A stretch of DNA of 64,000 nucleotides from Pontimicrobium sp. SW4 (GTDB taxonomy: Bacteria; Bacteroidota; Bacteroidia; Flavobacteriales; Flavobacteriaceae), in NCBI RefSeq assembly GCF_039954625.1, contig NZ_CP157199.1:186001-250000 (forward strand), in the 5' to 3' direction. Position numbers and translations under genes: made by a program. The first letter of the stretch is position 1, and each line of letters opens with the position of its first letter. Under the pieces are notes generated by a model, which was not told the origin of the DNA, did no database searches, and saw nothing but the letters and a program-made list of their open reading frames with translations. Shown here piece by piece: positions 21,625-29,777 of this stretch.

Positions 21625-24231
21625 TTAATTCTTTTTCTTCATTTCTACTACTATCGGTTTTGTAGAAAGATAGACTTTTGGCTTATCATCCTTATTATAA
21701 GATTTAATATTTATTTTAGAACCTTGTTTTATTTTTTTAATGGCTTCATCTGATGAAATTTCTTTTCCTTCAAAATAGAAAATAGCATCTTTTTTAGCCA
21801 TTTCGATAACATGGTCTAAAGGGGACTTTGGAGGAGATGGAGGAATGTTCATTTCTCGTCTAGCTATATTTTCTTCTTGACGTTTTACTTTTGCAGCGAT
21901 AGCATGTTTTCTTTTTTGTTCAGCTAAAACCTTACGCTCTTCTACGTGCTTTAGTTTTTCCTTTTTTAGCATTTCTTGGCGCTTTTCAGTTTCAGCTTTG
22001 CGTTCTTCAACATGTTTTAGTTTTTCTTTTACTAATTGTGCTTTACGCTCTTCGCTAATGGCTTGTCTTTCTACAATACGTTGCAATTTCTCTTGTTTCA
22101 CCTTCATTTCAGCAACTCGAGCCAGTTTAACTTCTTGCGATGCTTTTCTTTCAGCAGCATATTGTTCTTTTACTTCAATAAGCTGAGTTCTTTCAGTACT
22201 TTTTGCCTCTCTAACCTTAGCCATGTTTTGTCTAGATTCTGCAACAGCAAGTTTATATTTTTTAATGTTTTCTTTATACTTTTTCTTTTGTTCAGGTGTT
22301 GCATTGTGAGGCACTGGAGGTGGTGGAGGTGGTGGGAGTAAGTTAGTTGGGACTTCAACTTCTTCAATAATTTCTCCAGATTTAGATTTATATCTAGTAA
22401 CACTTTCAGGATATTTTTTTGCATACTCCGAAATTATCTTTTTATACTTAGCTTTTTGCTCAGGTGTGGCATTGGCTGGAATTGGAGGTGGTGGTGGAGG
22501 CATTACTTCTTCTACCTCAATATCTCTAGGAGCTTTTGGTGCAGGTGGAGCTGGAATATTTGGAAATGGTTCTGTATTCTTTTTTTGCTCAGCATTCATA
22601 ATGCTATAAATGTATTTTAATCGCTCTATGTCAGTTTTCTTAATAACCATATCATTTTTAGACATGCTGTTGTATTTTCTCGCTATAGTATTGTACTCTT
22701 TGATTTGAGCTTTTGTTGCTTTTTGTTGTGCATTTGGTTTTCTGCTATTAGTTTCCCAACCTAATTTGTCTACATATTTGGTTTTTAATGTTCCAAAACT
22801 ATTTAGAATATCAATAACTTCCGAAGTTGCATTTTTTGAACTTTTCTTATGAATTAATAGTTCAATTTCTGTAGAATCCGCTTTAGATTTATTGTGAAAT
22901 CTACTAAAACTTTGTTTTAAGTTAGTAACAGGATGCCATCCGTTAGGAAGTAATACAAGACCATCTTTGTCTAAATAAGTTATTATTCTATAATATTTGT
23001 TTTGAGTATTTAGCTTGGTAGCTTTTTGTTGTTCATAGGTATCTGTATTTGTAATAGCAAAAGGTTTGTTCCCTTTTTCTCGAATTATTTCTTGGTTGTA
23101 AGTAACAATGCGATGAAAGCCATAATCAATTACTGAATTATAAATAAACCATACGTCTTCATCTAAAACAGCTTTTCCATTATTAACATGAACATTTATA
23201 ATTTGATTACGTATTTCAGGAGTAATGTCTTGATGCAATTGGTTAATAACTGATGCAAATGTTTTTTTAGTAGCTTTAGTGCCTTCTATTTCATAAGTGC
23301 CATTGTTGAATACTTCGATGTTAATGCTTCTAGCTGTATAATTAGTATCTGAAACTTCTTCAGAAGTTTTTTCAATAACTTTTGTATCGCTAAAGCTATA
23401 CAACATAATTGCTAAAAGAGGTAGTAGTACTAGACTTCGAAGCCAAACACCTCGTTTTGTAGTTTGAGTTTTCATAACTGTAAATCGTTTTTTAATTAAT
23501 GAATAGTTTATGGCATTAGCCAGTTGTGGTTGTGTAGCATTTGATGAGAATGCCAAAATAATTTTTTGATAGGTGTTGGTGTTAATCCCTTTACGTAATA
23601 CGCCTTGGTCTGCCAAAAACTCATGGTTTAATTTAATGGCGTGCTTAATAATATAGATTAGCGGATTAAACCAAAGCAGTACTTGTAAAGCCTCAATAAA
23701 GACAACATCTATACTGTGTTTTTGTGTTGCATGTGTTTGTTCGTGCCAAAATACTTCTTCAGGTATTTGGTTGGCTTCAAATTTAGATTTATTAAAGAAG
23801 ATATAATTGAAAAAGGTGTGAGGTACTATTAAATCTTTTAATAATACGTGTGTGAATTCGTAATAACGTTGCTTTGGGTTATGTTTTATTTTATAGTTTA
23901 ATCGATAGAGATTTCTAATAAATTTAAAACCAAATATTAATACACCAATTAAGTATATGGACCAAATAATATAAGGTGTATAACTAGTAGTTGTCTCAAT
24001 TTCTATGGGGTTATTAGCAATAAGCATATCTTGTGAAACCTCGTTAAAAGTTAGAGGAGAATAATCAACGTATTGAGTGAACGTCACCAAAGGAATGCTT
24101 ATTGATAAGACAAGTGCAGCCAAAAGGAAAAATCGCTTAAATGCATGCATATTTTCTTTTTCTAATACCAATTTGTAAAAGGCTAAAAAGATTAAAAGGC
24201 ATCCCGAAAATTTTAAAAGATATAGTGCCAT
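21625..24231 (-). CDS. M56 (BlaR1/MecR1-type) membrane peptidase with long repeat-rich C-terminal region
   Basis: An 868-residue protein. Four or so helices surround the zinc motif HEQTH at residues 163-167, the M56 catalytic site, and the loop around it resembles BlaR1. After the helix near 275-290 the protein continues in the periplasm for about 580 residues. This contains two proline-rich blocks (PPPPPPIPANATPEQK and PPPPPPVPHNATPEQK), then a long charged stretch with repeated KLKHVEERK units, and an ending domain with YFEGKEISSDEA. It lies 2 bases downstream of the blaI-like gene, so the pair form a sensor/repressor operon as in beta-lactam sensing. No penicillin-binding domain is seen, so the signal is unknown. 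Confidence 0.88.
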   Translation of the reverse strand: MALYLLKFSGCLLIFLAFYKLVLEKENMHAFKRFFLLAALVLSISIPLVTFTQYVDYSPLTFNEVSQDMLIANNPIEIETTTSYTPYIIWSIYLIGVLIFGFKFIRNLYRLNYKIKHNPKQRYYEFTHVLLKDLIVPHTFFNYIFFNKSKFEANQIPEEVFWHEQTHATQKHSIDVVFIEALQVLLWFNPLIYIIKHAIKLNHEFLADQGVLRKGINTNTYQKIILAFSSNATQPQLANAINYSLIKKRFTVMKTQTTKRGVWLRSLVLLPLLAIMLYSFSDTKVIEKTSEEVSDTNYTARSINIEVFNNGTYEIEGTKATKKTFASVINQLHQDITPEIRNQIINVHVNNGKAVLDEDVWFIYNSVIDYGFHRIVTYNQEIIREKGNKPFAITNTDTYEQQKATKLNTQNKYYRIITYLDKDGLVLLPNGWHPVTNLKQSFSRFHNKSKADSTEIELLIHKKSSKNATSEVIDILNSFGTLKTKYVDKLGWETNSRKPNAQQKATKAQIKEYNTIARKYNSMSKNDMVIKKTDIERLKYIYSIMNAEQKKNTEPFPNIPAPPAPKAPRDIEVEEVMPPPPPPIPANATPEQKAKYKKIISEYAKKYPESVTRYKSKSGEIIEEVEVPTNLLPPPPPPPVPHNATPEQKKKYKENIKKYKLAVAESRQNMAKVREAKSTERTQLIEVKEQYAAERKASQEVKLARVAEMKVKQEKLQRIVERQAISEERKAQLVKEKLKHVEERKAETEKRQEMLKKEKLKHVEERKVLAEQKRKHAIAAKVKRQEENIARREMNIPPSPPKSPLDHVIEMAKKDAIFYFEGKEISSDEAIKKIKQGSKINIKSYNKDDKPKVYLSTKPIVVEMKKKN

Positions 24232-24233
24232 AA

Positions 24234-24599
24234 TTACTTCTTTTTAATTTCGTTATCAATAATTTCTTTTAGACTTTCAAGCTCATCCTTGCTTAAGTCC
24301 GTTTCTTGAGTAAAGAACGATGCAAACTGCGTAGCACTATCATTAAAAAAGTGTTTTATAAGCCCATTTACATGCTTAGAGAAATAATCTTTCTTTTTTA
24401 CAAGCGGGTAATATTCTCTTGATTTTCCGTAGAGATTGTAAGCTATAAACCCTTTTCCAGACATACGTTTTAATAGTGTTGCAATAGTTGTGGTTGCTGG
24501 TTTAGGGTCGTCGTAAGCATCAAGAAGATCTTTCATAAATGCTTTTTCAAGCTTCCATAAATGTTGCATTAGTTGTTCTTCGGTTTTGGATAATTGCAT
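24234..24599 (-). CDS. BlaI/MecI family transcriptional repressor
   Basis: A 121-residue winged-helix repressor. The N-terminus (SKTEEQLMQHLWKLEKAF) and the recognition-helix region (TTTIATLLKRMSGKGFI) match BlaI, and the C-terminal half fits a dimerisation domain. It is expected to repress its own operon and to be inactivated when the M56 partner is triggered. Palindromes of the BlaI type lie directly upstream at 24603-24636, which supports self-regulation. Confidence 0.92.
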   Translation of the reverse strand: MQLSKTEEQLMQHLWKLEKAFMKDLLDAYDDPKPATTTIATLLKRMSGKGFIAYNLYGKSREYYPLVKKKDYFSKHVNGLIKHFFNDSATQFASFFTQETDLSKDELESLKEIIDNEIKKK

Positions 24600-24602
24600 T
24601 GC

Positions 24603-24636
24603 TCTACAAAATTAGAATTAACTCTACAAATGTAGA
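24603..24636. promoter_or_regulatory. BlaI-type operators upstream of the blaI-M56 operon
   Basis: A perfect palindrome TCTACA-AA-TGTAGA at 24623-24636 matches the TACAnnTGTA core of BlaI/MecI operators. A second TCTACA starts exactly 20 bases away at 24603, with a degraded right arm (4 of 6 matches). Two sites two helical turns apart fit cooperative dimer binding next to the blaI start codon at 24599. Confidence 0.75.
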
Positions 24637-24717
24637 ATAAAAATTAAAATAAACAAATATTTGTTTCTAATTATTAATATTTTAACATAGATTTTTCGCA
24701 ACAAGAGTAATTGCTCT

Positions 24718-24731
24718 GTAACAAATGTTAC
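24718..24731. promoter_or_regulatory. Second palindrome with the same ACAAATGT core
   Basis: A perfect 14-base palindrome GTAACA-AA-TGTTAC shares its central eight bases with the BlaI-type operator 95 bases away. It lies just upstream of a TAAATTTG box at 24754-24761. It may be another binding site of the same repressor, acting on rightward transcription. Confidence 0.45.
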
Positions 24732-24753
24732 TCTTAATTATATAGATATCCAT

Positions 24754-24761
24754 TAAATTTG
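24754..24761 (+). promoter_or_regulatory. Possible -7 promoter box (TAAATTTG)
   Basis: Matches the Bacteroidota -7 consensus TAnnTTTG. No clear TTTG at -33. It would start a transcript near 24768 that runs through a 14-codon reading frame to the hairpin at 24843-24875. Confidence 0.4.
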
Positions 24762-24781
24762 TACAGCATTTAAAACAAAAA

Positions 24782-24826
24782 ATGATTAAGGTTTACTTAG
24801 TTTTAATTGTTAATTTTAATGTTTGA
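24782..24826 (+). CDS. Possible 14-residue hydrophobic peptide
   Basis: ATG at 24782 opens a frame encoding MIKVYLVLIVNFNV and stopping with TGA at 24824-24826. It lies between a TAnnTTTG box and a terminator-like hairpin, so a short transcript here is plausible. Such a short frame can arise by chance in AT-rich DNA; the transcript could instead be a non-coding RNA. Confidence 0.2.
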   Translation: MIKVYLVLIVNFNV

Positions 24827-24842
24827 TTTTATAGATAATTAA

Positions 24843-24875
24843 AAGGCTCGTTTAGTTTTAAACGAGCCTTTTTTT
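24843..24875 (+). terminator. Terminator-like hairpin between divergent genes
   Basis: A 12-base perfect stem (AAGGCTCGTTTA) with a 4-base loop, followed on the plus strand by seven T residues. The genes on either side diverge, so it does not end either of them; it points to a short rightward transcript in this gap. The rest of the 322-base gap holds the operators and boxes listed separately. Confidence 0.8.
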
Positions 24876-24885
24876 ATAAATCATG

Positions 24886-24893
24886 TATATTTG
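24886..24893 (+). promoter_or_regulatory. -7 promoter box of the M28 peptidase gene
   Basis: TATATTTG, a full match to TAnnTTTG, 28 bases before the ATG at 24922. A -33 TTTG is not clear because the upstream DNA is the hairpin tail. Confidence 0.55.
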
Positions 24894-24921
24894 GTATTGT
24901 TATTATTAAAAAAATCCAAAA

Positions 24922-26313
24922 ATGAACAGACTTACTGCTATATTGATATTAACTTTTTTTGTGTCGTTTTCTTTATCGGCTCAAACCGTATCAGATTTAA
25001 TGAATTTAGTAAGTCAAGATACTTTAACAAAGGTGATTCGTGAATTTTCAGGTGAGGACCCAACGGTTGTTAATGGAAGTACGGTTACTATTTTAAACAG
25101 AGAAAGTGCTAATAACGACGTTGCAGCCGATTATTTAAAGGAACGATTGTCCGTGTTCAATAATTTAACCATTAACGACCAAGCCTACACAGTAACTTAT
25201 GGCTCTACAACCTATAATGGCAGAAATATTATTGCGACGCAGTTAGGAAAAACAAATCCAGACGATATTTATATTATTTGTGCACATTACGATAGTGTGG
25301 ATGATTATTGCGTTGATGATAACGCAAGCGGAACAACTGCTGTGTTAGAGATGGCCAGAATTTTATCGACTCAATGTTTTGATAATACTATTATTTATGC
25401 ACTTTGGGATCAAGAAGAAAACAATTTAATAGGTTCTCGATATTACGCCAATGCTGCTGCAGCTAATGGTGATAACATATTGGGTGTCTTAAATTTAGAT
25501 ATGATGGCGTATGATGGCGACGGTGACAACGATTTTGATATAGATGTTAGAAATATTGCAGGATCATTAACCTTAAAGGATGATATGCTTAATGCTTTAG
25601 CTAGCTCAGGGCTCAATTTAAATGCTAATGTTGTTAATCCTGGGTCTGGTGCTTCTGATCATTTTTGGTTTTGGAGCAATGGTTTTCCAGCAATTTTTGT
25701 TGGAGAATCGTGGTTTAATAATGATGAAACACCAAATTACCATACAGCTAATGATAGATTTGCTGACTTAGATATGGACTATTTTACAGATTTAACAAAG
25801 TTGTCACTGTATTATATGGCGACAAAAGGGAATTTACTACCTGTTGATAGTAAAGCTTACATAAATTTACCTGGTAATTTGGATGTAGCTTGGTCACCTA
25901 CCGCAACATATCAATGGTTAGATTGTAATAACAATATGGCACTGATTCCTGGTGCTACAAATAACTGGTTCTATCCTACTTCAGAGGGCTATTATGCGGT
26001 TGAAGTTACCGATGGTGCATGTGTTGAAATTAGTGAATGTATTTATCACGCTGGTTTAGGGGATGATGAATTTACAAAAGAAGACATAGAAATATTTCCG
26101 AACCCTGTAACTTCAAAATTGAACATTAAAATTCCTGAAACAATACCTAAAGCAATGTTGTCTATAGTTTCAATTGAAGGAAAAGAACTCTTAAAAACCA
26201 CAATTGACAAACAGTATAACGAAGTGTCCTTTTCTCAATTCGCTAATGGTATTTATTTTGTAAACATTGAAAGCCAAGGAAGAACATTGAGTTATAAGGT
26301 TGTTAAGGAATAA
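24922..26313 (+). CDS. Secreted M28 zinc aminopeptidase with T9SS sorting domain
   Basis: A 463-residue secreted protein. A signal peptide ends at LSAQ. The M28 domain shows the zinc-ligand segments CAHYDS, DDNASG, DQEE, LDMMAYD and YHTANDRF. The last 75 residues form a type A T9SS C-terminal domain, beginning IEIFPNPVTSKL and containing LSIVSIEGKE and ANGIYFVNI. The protein should be exported through the type IX system to the outside and act on peptides. It has its own -7 box and no operon partner; the next gene is convergent across a long inverted repeat. Confidence 0.93.
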   Translation: MNRLTAILILTFFVSFSLSAQTVSDLMNLVSQDTLTKVIREFSGEDPTVVNGSTVTILNRESANNDVAADYLKERLSVFNNLTINDQAYTVTYGSTTYNGRNIIATQLGKTNPDDIYIICAHYDSVDDYCVDDNASGTTAVLEMARILSTQCFDNTIIYALWDQEENNLIGSRYYANAAAANGDNILGVLNLDMMAYDGDGDNDFDIDVRNIAGSLTLKDDMLNALASSGLNLNANVVNPGSGASDHFWFWSNGFPAIFVGESWFNNDETPNYHTANDRFADLDMDYFTDLTKLSLYYMATKGNLLPVDSKAYINLPGNLDVAWSPTATYQWLDCNNNMALIPGATNNWFYPTSEGYYAVEVTDGACVEISECIYHAGLGDDEFTKEDIEIFPNPVTSKLNIKIPETIPKAMLSIVSIEGKELLKTTIDKQYNEVSFSQFANGIYFVNIESQGRTLSYKVVKE

Positions 26314-26339
26314 ACCCATTGTGTATTTTAATTGAAATT

Positions 26340-26458
26340 TGTCAATTCGAGTGAATTTCACGATTGAAAATGAGTGAAATTAGTATCGAGAATCAAATTT
26401 TTGTTTCAAAACAAGAGTTCTCGATACAATTTTCTATCGAAAATCACTCGAACTGACA
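26340..26458. repeat. Long imperfect inverted repeat between convergent genes
   Basis: Outer arms begin TGTCA and TTCGAGTGA (26340-26354) and pair with TCACTCGAACTGACA (26444-26458). Inner arms GTATCGAGAA (26383-26392) and TTCTCGATAC (26418-26427) pair perfectly. The 119-base element lies between the stops of the M28 peptidase and the EamA gene and can fold on either strand, so it may act as a bidirectional terminator. Similar repeats are common between flavobacterial genes. Confidence 0.75.
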
Positions 26459-26502
26459 TAAAATTATGTTTAGTGAGTCAAAATGTACAATAGGTAAAAA
26501 TG

Positions 26503-27375
26503 TTATTTTTTCACCATCCTCTTTTTAGACAATATGCTTTCAATAATTACAGTTATCATAATTAAACTTCCACCAATAATGGTATTTAGTTTCGGAATTT
26601 CTCCCAGAAAGAAGTAAGCAATTATAATCCCATAAATCGGCAAAAAACTACTAATAATACTTGCCGAACTTGCTGAAAAATACTTTAAACTGTGCACAAA
26701 GAGCGAGTGTCCAATTGCTGTAGTAAGTAGTGCCAATAAAATCACATAAGGATACTGTGTTTTAATTCCGCTAGTGTCCATTAAGAACATAAAGGGTACT
26801 AGGACGATAGTTAACACAATCAATTGATAAATCATTAACGTCGTACCATGGTAGTTTTTTGCATGCTTCTTTAAAATCAAAATCCTTAAAGCATAACAGA
26901 TTGCTGAGAGTATTCCTAATAACAGACCTTTAACTTGTGAGTTTTCAAGATTCAACTCAGGTGATAAAATGTAAATACCTACTAAAATGAGTAAGCCCAA
27001 AAATATGTGACTTATTTCGAGTTTCACTTTTGTGAAGAAAGGTTCCAACAACGCAGTAATTACAGGGAAGGTATACAACGACAACATACCTATTGCTACA
27101 TTAGATAGTTTCAATGAATAGAAATATGTAATCCAATGAGCTCCTAGGAATAAAGCACTAATAATTATGGTTGGTAAGTCTTTTTTTGATTTAGGAGCCA
27201 AATGAATTCTAACAATTTTAGAAAAAACAAACAAAAAGATCAAAGCTAATGCACAACGCCACCATACAATTACTGGCGTTGGCATAGCAATAAATTTACC
27301 TAAAGCACCTGAGGTACTAATAAATAATGTGGCTAAACTTAGTTCTAATAGTCGAACTAAATGGTCATTCTTCAT
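26503..27375 (-). CDS. EamA/DMT superfamily transporter
   Basis: A 290-residue inner-membrane protein with ten helices in two EamA repeats. Motifs such as VVWWRCALALIF in the first half and SLFVHSLKYFSASSASI in the second are typical. Family members export amino acids, nucleosides or other metabolites; the substrate here is unknown. It is 29 bases downstream of the S9 peptidase gene and could be cotranscribed with it. Confidence 0.88.
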   Translation of the reverse strand: MKNDHLVRLLELSLATLFISTSGALGKFIAMPTPVIVWWRCALALIFLFVFSKIVRIHLAPKSKKDLPTIIISALFLGAHWITYFYSLKLSNVAIGMLSLYTFPVITALLEPFFTKVKLEISHIFLGLLILVGIYILSPELNLENSQVKGLLLGILSAICYALRILILKKHAKNYHGTTLMIYQLIVLTIVLVPFMFLMDTSGIKTQYPYVILLALLTTAIGHSLFVHSLKYFSASSASIISSFLPIYGIIIAYFFLGEIPKLNTIIGGSLIMITVIIESILSKKRMVKK

Positions 27376-27404
27376 TCATGCTTTATTAAGCAGTGATGTT
27401 ATTA

Positions 27405-29732
27405 TTAAAAGTTATCTAGTGAAAACTCTTTGGGAGGTTCCATATTCAGTAAATGCTTTACCCAATAATCCCAACGTCTTCTAGTCATATAATCGGTCAT
27501 ATTTCCATAACCATGTCTTTGGTTTGGGAATAAAATAAAGTCAAAATCTTTATTGGCTTTAATCAAGGCTTCAACAACCAACATCGTGTTTGATGGAGGT
27601 ACATTATTATCCATAGAGCCATGAGTAATAAGAAGTTTTCCTTTTAAGTTTTCAGCTATCAACTGATTTGCTTGATTGTCGTAATTAGTAGTGCCACTTT
27701 CTTTATCGGTTACTAAAAGTCCTTGCCATTTTTCTCCCCAATCTGCTTCGTAATTTCTATTATCGTGGTTTCCAGCACCAGATACTGCTACTTTATAAAA
27801 ATCAGGATAAGCAAACAATGCTCTTGTTGACGCAAAACCACCACCAGAATGTCCCCAAATACCAACTCGGTCAAGATCCATTCCTTTGTATTGTTTTGCT
27901 AATTGTTCAATAGTAGTGATGTTGTCTGGAATACCATTGTCTCCCATATTTCCATAATAAAAATCATGGAAAGATTTTGAGCGTCCTGGAGTTCCCATAG
28001 CGTTTACAGCTACCACTACAAAACCTAATTCGGCAACAGCTTGATAATCTCTGCTTACAGCACTAAAACCAAAACCACGAACACTTCCTGATTGTGGTCC
28101 TGGGTAGATGTAATTTAATATTGGATACGACCCAGTTTCAGAGTAATGACTTGGCAAGTACATAATACCATATAAATCGGTCTTATTATCTCTAGCTTTT
28201 ACGTTGAACTCTATTGGTTGTTGCCAGTTGTTGGCTTTTAACCTTGTAATGTCTGCAGTTTCTAAGTCAGCAATCTTTTCTCCATTTCTATTTCTTAATA
28301 CAGTTACAGGAGGGTTTTCAACTGTAGAATAGGTGTCAACAAAGTAATCGTAATTAGGAGAGAAGTTAATACTATGTGTTCCAGTATCAGGAGTTAAATT
28401 AATGAGGTTGTTTCCATCAAAATCAACTTTGTATAAGTATTGATGATAAGGGTTTCCATCTTCTTTTCCACCTGCTGTAAAAAATAATTCTCTAGTATCT
28501 TCATCAATATGCAACAACTGCTGAACAGCCCATTCGCCCTTGGTTATTTGTTGTTTTAAATCTCCAGTTGTTAAATCGTATAGGTATAAATGTCCCCAAT
28601 TATCTCTTTCGGAAAACCAAATTACTTCATTGCTTTTCTCTAATAAATGCCAGTTTCTCATCCTCACACCAGACTCGAAATACGTTTCAGTCTCTTCTTT
28701 TAGAACAGAGCGAACATCACCTGAATAGGAATTAGCAATTCTTAAGTGTGCAATTTTATGATCTCTTGAGGATGATACAAAAGACAATTGAGACCCATCT
28801 TCACTCCATTCTACATCCAAAAACTCACCACCTCTTCCAGCAATATGGTCTGTGGTTGTTGAGCGTTGAAAATCTGATTCCATTTTTAATTGTGTCATTC
28901 TTGGCGCGCCATCCAAATGAATAATAATACGCTCAATTTTAAATACCTTTAAATCTCCAGGTAAAGGATGTTTCCAAGCTTCCAGTCTAGGATGACCAAC
29001 ATTTGTTGAGGTTAAATACATTTCACCAACACCTCGTGCATCTTGCCTGAAAGTGGCAATTTTATCAGAATTAGGGGACCATTTTAAAACCGCATTATCC
29101 CCTTTGGTCCATCCTGCATTATTAATAGCATAACTGTAATCTTCAATCCCATCAAAAGTTAATTGGGTTTTTTTATTGGTATTGATATCTCTAACCCAAA
29201 GGTTGAAATTATCAATATAGGCTGCGAGTTTACCGTTAGGAGACAGATGTTCATTTCTGCTAACTTCTGGAGAATTATCTTCAAAATCGGTTATAGAATT
29301 ATCGGTAGCGTTATACGAATAGTTGTTGCCGCCATAAGAAAAAATTACATTATTAGAGTCTTTAGAATAATTGACATTTCTTAAGGATAAATCTTTTGCA
29401 TCAATTGTTTCATCTAATTTTGAAGATAAGCTAGATGTCAATTTTGCGACATCAAAAACCGTTGTTTTTTCTTTTGAAATTGGATTTACAAGAATGTATT
29501 CGTCGCCATTTTCAGTTTGCTTTGAATATAAAAAATAACCATCGTCTAGCCATTTTTGACTTGTAATTTGATTAGAAATAAGCTTATTTAAATCACTACT
29601 CATGTGAGCGGTTGCTTTTTTATAATCAGTTTCTGTTAGCTGTTTTTTTTCTGATGTGCTCGAATTTGAGCAGCTAAAAATTAGTGAAATTGTAAAAACT
29701 ACTACAATTAATTGTGCAAATCTGAATTTCAT
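27405..29732 (-). CDS. Dipeptidyl-peptidase IV-like S9 serine peptidase, lipoprotein
   Basis: A 775-residue S9B-type peptidase. The N-terminal half is a beta-propeller (DPPIV_N) and the C-terminal half an alpha/beta hydrolase. The triad is visible as Ser629 in GHSGGG, an Asp in SMDNNVPPS and a His in NQRHGYGN. The N-terminus has a lipobox, LIFSC, so it is probably a periplasmic or surface lipoprotein. It removes Xaa-Pro or related dipeptides from the N-terminus of peptides, which would suit proline-rich substrates. An M20 dipeptidase lies 45 bases upstream on the same strand. Confidence 0.93.
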   Translation of the reverse strand: MKFRFAQLIVVVFTISLIFSCSNSSTSEKKQLTETDYKKATAHMSSDLNKLISNQITSQKWLDDGYFLYSKQTENGDEYILVNPISKEKTTVFDVAKLTSSLSSKLDETIDAKDLSLRNVNYSKDSNNVIFSYGGNNYSYNATDNSITDFEDNSPEVSRNEHLSPNGKLAAYIDNFNLWVRDINTNKKTQLTFDGIEDYSYAINNAGWTKGDNAVLKWSPNSDKIATFRQDARGVGEMYLTSTNVGHPRLEAWKHPLPGDLKVFKIERIIIHLDGAPRMTQLKMESDFQRSTTTDHIAGRGGEFLDVEWSEDGSQLSFVSSSRDHKIAHLRIANSYSGDVRSVLKEETETYFESGVRMRNWHLLEKSNEVIWFSERDNWGHLYLYDLTTGDLKQQITKGEWAVQQLLHIDEDTRELFFTAGGKEDGNPYHQYLYKVDFDGNNLINLTPDTGTHSINFSPNYDYFVDTYSTVENPPVTVLRNRNGEKIADLETADITRLKANNWQQPIEFNVKARDNKTDLYGIMYLPSHYSETGSYPILNYIYPGPQSGSVRGFGFSAVSRDYQAVAELGFVVVAVNAMGTPGRSKSFHDFYYGNMGDNGIPDNITTIEQLAKQYKGMDLDRVGIWGHSGGGFASTRALFAYPDFYKVAVSGAGNHDNRNYEADWGEKWQGLLVTDKESGTTNYDNQANQLIAENLKGKLLITHGSMDNNVPPSNTMLVVEALIKANKDFDFILFPNQRHGYGNMTDYMTRRRWDYWVKHLLNMEPPKEFSLDNF

Positions 29733-29777
29733 GAGAATTATGTTTTAGTTGGATGTATAAATGTAAGGAATTTGGAA

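Noticed and set aside
22036..22341. Plus-strand reading frames opposite the M56 repeat region
   Set aside because: They are shadows of the proline-rich and charged repeats on the minus strand; composition (Phe and Ser rich) and lack of signals do not support a gene.
21700..22600. CRISPR-like direct repeats
   Set aside because: The repetition is in a coding region, is imperfect, and follows amino-acid repeat units with no regular spacers.
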